A DNA stretch of 64,000 nt from contig NZ_JAYGHH010000021.1 of assembly GCF_034931045.1 (NCBI RefSeq), forward strand, positions 10,721 to 74,720, read 5' to 3'. Shown here piece after piece: positions 61,456 through 64,000 of this stretch (positions are counted from its first letter, which is position 1; each line of letters starts with the position of its first letter). The position numbers and the translations under genes are program-made. The notes beneath the pieces are model-generated. The model was not told the origin of the DNA, did no database searches, and saw only the letters and a list, made by a program, of their open reading frames with translations. Source of the DNA: Nodularia sp034931045 (GTDB lineage: Bacteria; Cyanobacteriota; Cyanobacteriia; Cyanobacteriales; Nostocaceae).

Positions 61456-63909
61456 ATGTTTGAACACTTCACTTCCGAAGCCATTAAAGTAATTATGTTA
61501 GCCCAGGAGGAAGCACGTCGTCTGGGACACAATTTCGTAGGGACTGAACAAATTCTCCTGGGTCTAATCGGAGAAGGGACTGGGGTTGCTGCTAAAGTGC
61601 TGGCCGAATTGGGTGTTACTCTCAAGGAAGCACGCCGCGAAGTAGAAAAAATTATCGGTAGAGGTTCTGGTTTTGTACCACCAGAAATACCTTTTACTCC
61701 CAAGGTAAAAAGCTTATTCGAGCAATCCTTTCGAGAAGCTAATAGTCTGGGCAATAACTACATCAACACAGAACACTTACTCTTAGGATTAACCGAGGCT
61801 GGTGAAGGTGTCGCCGCCAAAGTCCTACAAAATCTAGGGGTTGACCTCAAAAACGTCCGCACAAACGTCATCCGTCGTTTGGGTGAAGGTGGAACTGTTT
61901 TTGCGAGTACAGGTAGCGGTTCCAAGCGCAACCAAAATGTGACTTTAGAGGAATTTGGCAGAAACCTAACTAAATTAGCCCAAGAAGGCAAGCTTGACCC
62001 TGTAGTTGGTCGAGCCAAAGAAATTGAGCGCACCATCCAAATTCTCGGTCGCCGGACAAAGAATAATCCTGTATTGATTGGTGAACCAGGCGTTGGTAAA
62101 ACTGCGATCGCCGAAGGTCTAGCTCAACGTATTGTCAATCAAGATGCACCGGAAATCTTGCTGGATAAGCAAGTTATCAGTCTTGATATGGGCATGGTAG
62201 TATCTGGAACCCGTTTTCGTGGGGACTTTGAAGAACGCCTGAAGAAAATTGTCGAAGAAGTTCGTGCTGCTGGCAATATCATTTTGGTCATTGACGAAGT
62301 TCACACCTTGGTTGGTGCTGGTGGTACAGAAGGTGGCTTAGATGCAGCCAATATCCTCAAACCTGCCTTAGCACGCGGTGAACTCCAATGTATTGGTGCA
62401 ACCACTCTTAATGAATATCGTCAGCATATTGAGCGTGATGCCGCATTAGAGCGTCGTTTCCAATCAGTTCTGATCGGGGAACCATCAGTAGAAGAAACTG
62501 TGGAAATTCTCTACGGCTTGCGCGGAGCTTATGAGCAGCACCACAAAGTCCACATTTCTGACCAAGCAGTTCAAGCCGCCGCCGAATTATCAGACCGTTA
62601 CATCAGCGATCGCTTTCTCCCAGATAAAGCAATTGACCTGATTGATGAAGCTGGTTCTCGTGTGCGGTTGCGAAACTCTCGAATTTCTACCAATAAAGAA
62701 CTCAAAAAGCAATTAGTCGGTGTGACTAAAGCCAAAGAGGAAGCAGTCAGAACTCAGAACTTTGGCAAAGCCGGAGAACTGCGCGACGAGGAAATCAAAC
62801 TCGAAGCCGATCTGCAATTTGAACCACAAGCTGAGGATTTTGTCAATTCACCCATCGTAGATGAGGAAGACATTGCTCAAATCGTCGCTTCTTGGACAGG
62901 CGTACCAGTCAACAAACTCACCGAATCTGAGTCAGAGTTGCTGCTGCACCTAGAAGACACACTCCACGAACGGTTAATTGGTCAAGAACAAGCAGTTACA
63001 GCCGTATCTCGTGCCATCCGTCGCGCCAGAGTCGGGTTAAAAAATCCCAATCGTCCCATCGCTAGTTTTATTTTCTCTGGGCCTACCGGAGTTGGTAAAA
63101 CAGAATTAGCGAAATCCTTAGCATCTTACTTCTTTAGTAGCGAAGAAGCGATGATTCGCCTAGATATGTCCGAATACATGGAAGGACATACAGTTTCCAA
63201 GCTGATTGGTTCACCTCCTGGTTACGTAGGATACGACGATGGCGGACAACTCACAGAAGCCGTGCGCCGCAAACCATACTCAGTGATCCTGTTCGACGAA
63301 ATCGAAAAAGCGCATCCTGATGTATTTAATATGCTGCTGCAACTTTTAGATGATGGACACCTCACCGACGCAAAAGGTCGGAAAGTGGACTTCAAAAACA
63401 CCCTGATTATTCTGACTTCTAACATCGGTTCTAAGGTAATTGAAAAAGGTGGTGGTGGTTTAGGCTTTGACTTCGAGACTGCGGCCGATGCAAGCTACAA
63501 CCGCATTCGTACCCTAGTAAATGAGGAACTCAAAGCATATTTCCGTCCTGAATTCCTCAACCGCTTGGATGATATTATCGTCTTCACCCAGCTTGCTAAA
63601 GATGAAGTCAAGCAAATCGCGGATATCATGCTCCGTGAACTTGCTAGTCGCTTGACTGAAAAAGGCATCACTTTAGAAGTTACAGAACGCTTTAAAGAGC
63701 GTGTCGTAGAAGAAGGCTATAACCCCAGTTACGGGGCTAGACCGTTACGCCGAGCAATTATGCGCTTGTTAGAAGATCCTCTGGCTGAAGCCATGCTTTC
63801 TGGTGAAGTCACCGATGGAGTTACAGCCACAGTGGATGTTGATGATGACAATCAGGTAACAATACATGGCTCAGAAAAGCGAGAATTACTCTTAGCTAAT
63901 GCTGGCTAG
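61456..63909 (+). CDS. clpC: ATP-dependent Clp protease ATPase subunit ClpC
   Basis: ClpC is the Hsp100 unfoldase that feeds substrates to ClpP, the major housekeeping protease of cyanobacteria and plastids. The 817-residue protein has two N-terminal Clp_N repeats (about 5-140), AAA+ domain 1 with Walker A GEPGVGKT (209-216) and VIDEVHTLVGAGG, a UVR/linker region (about 430-460), AAA+ domain 2 with GPTGVGKT and LFDEIEKAHPDV, and a C-terminal D2-small domain. Length is normal. Its start ATG follows AGGGAG by good spacing. A terminator follows. Confidence 0.97.
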   Translation: MFEHFTSEAIKVIMLAQEEARRLGHNFVGTEQILLGLIGEGTGVAAKVLAELGVTLKEARREVEKIIGRGSGFVPPEIPFTPKVKSLFEQSFREANSLGNNYINTEHLLLGLTEAGEGVAAKVLQNLGVDLKNVRTNVIRRLGEGGTVFASTGSGSKRNQNVTLEEFGRNLTKLAQEGKLDPVVGRAKEIERTIQILGRRTKNNPVLIGEPGVGKTAIAEGLAQRIVNQDAPEILLDKQVISLDMGMVVSGTRFRGDFEERLKKIVEEVRAAGNIILVIDEVHTLVGAGGTEGGLDAANILKPALARGELQCIGATTLNEYRQHIERDAALERRFQSVLIGEPSVEETVEILYGLRGAYEQHHKVHISDQAVQAAAELSDRYISDRFLPDKAIDLIDEAGSRVRLRNSRISTNKELKKQLVGVTKAKEEAVRTQNFGKAGELRDEEIKLEADLQFEPQAEDFVNSPIVDEEDIAQIVASWTGVPVNKLTESESELLLHLEDTLHERLIGQEQAVTAVSRAIRRARVGLKNPNRPIASFIFSGPTGVGKTELAKSLASYFFSSEEAMIRLDMSEYMEGHTVSKLIGSPPGYVGYDDGGQLTEAVRRKPYSVILFDEIEKAHPDVFNMLLQLLDDGHLTDAKGRKVDFKNTLIILTSNIGSKVIEKGGGGLGFDFETAADASYNRIRTLVNEELKAYFRPEFLNRLDDIIVFTQLAKDEVKQIADIMLRELASRLTEKGITLEVTERFKERVVEEGYNPSYGARPLRRAIMRLLEDPLAEAMLSGEVTDGVTATVDVDDDNQVTIHGSEKRELLLANAG

Positions 63910-63941
63910 TATTTCAACCTATTTACTTAATTAAAAACTTT

Positions 63942-63973
63942 TCCCCCTGGTCATCATACTAGGGGATTTTTTT
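63942..63973 (+). terminator. Rho-independent terminator of clpC
   Basis: TCCCCCTGGT-6-ACTAGGGGA makes a stem of nine pairs with one bulged C, followed by TTTTTTT, 33 bases after the clpC stop. Confidence 0.8.
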
Positions 63974-63978
63974 ATATT

Positions 63979-63993
63979 TATTCAGCAAGCTCT
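63979..63993. repeat. Possible end fragment of MITE family A
   Basis: TTTATTCAGCAAGCTC, with TATTTA after it, resembles the family A right end (CAGCAAACCC then TSD). The interior would have to lie inside clpC, so this is at best a solo end fragment; it may be chance. Confidence 0.35.
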
Positions 63994-64000
63994 ATTTAAG

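Noticed and set aside
1..64000. tRNA, rRNA, CRISPR array or prophage
   Set aside because: None recognised by eye: no direct-repeat/spacer pattern of CRISPR type (the heptamer arrays lack spacers), no phage structural genes. A covariance search could still find small RNAs.

Overview
The window is a draft-quality stretch of a filamentous, probably heterocyst-forming cyanobacterium (Nostocales: Nostoc, Anabaena or Nodularia type). The evidence is the abundance of the HIP1 octamer GCGATCGC, devBC-type exporter genes, cyanobacteria-specific families (DUF6391, DUF3288, DUF3611, DUF1517, fibrillin/PAP, a PedR-like LuxR protein, ClpC), TTG/GTG starts, and typical cyanobacterial dispersed repeats, including heptanucleotide tandem repeats. 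Five runs of N (14902-15294, 21714-21840, 27249-27388, 35119-35517, 60755-60836) mark unresolved assembly, mostly at repeats. No rRNA, tRNA or CRISPR array was recognised.

Layout. 1-8.6 kb: a co-directional minus-strand block of two Rieske oxygenase paralogues, coproporphyrinogen III oxidase (hemF), an ATC-hydrolase-like protein, a covalent-FAD oxidase, devB and the start of devC. It looks like a tetrapyrrole or small-molecule tailoring and export set. 8.9-14.4 kb: an orphan ribbon-helix-helix regulator behind a repeat-rich operator, a PGM1-type ATP-grasp ligase divergent from a phosphoribulokinase paralogue, a PfkB sugar kinase and a PedR-like redox regulator. 14.6-26.9 kb: DUF6391 (cut by a gap), a glycosyltransferase, a serpin lipoprotein, an AI-2E/PerM transporter, an LCP protein, a nuclease-TPR fusion, a PhoD phosphatase and a DUF1517 protein. 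27-31 kb: a small MITE, a long AT-rich non-coding stretch, a GT4 glycosyltransferase and thiE-thiS. 31-40.5 kb: a ZIP-like protein, two DUF1565 beta-helix proteins (one with SPOR, one with two three-SLH modules), a desaturase, a disrupted solo tnpB and decayed sequence. 40.5-52.2 kb: an Hsp70 relative, LD-carboxypeptidase, a CBS-histidine kinase, DUF2141, a PG-binding/HEAT protein, an EamA transporter, three small secreted proteins, Ppx/GppA and a UbiA prenyltransferase. 52.2-64 kb: a MITE with 6-bp target duplication, an unknown exported protein, VanX-like dipeptidase, fibrillin, TspO, DUF3611, an orphan HsdR_N-like protein, a CRTISO-like gene broken by an internal deletion, an Mla/MCE ATPase plus MlaD-like protein, DUF3288 and ClpC.

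Cell-envelope themes recur: LCP, S66 and M15 peptidases, PG-binding/HEAT, SLH, SPOR, MCE and DevBC. The strongest points for follow-up are the hemF/Rieske/FAD/ATC block, the trio of small secreted two-cysteine proteins, the operator array of the RHH gene, the nuclease-TPR fusion, a new-looking MITE family, and in-frame repeat insertions in tnpB.
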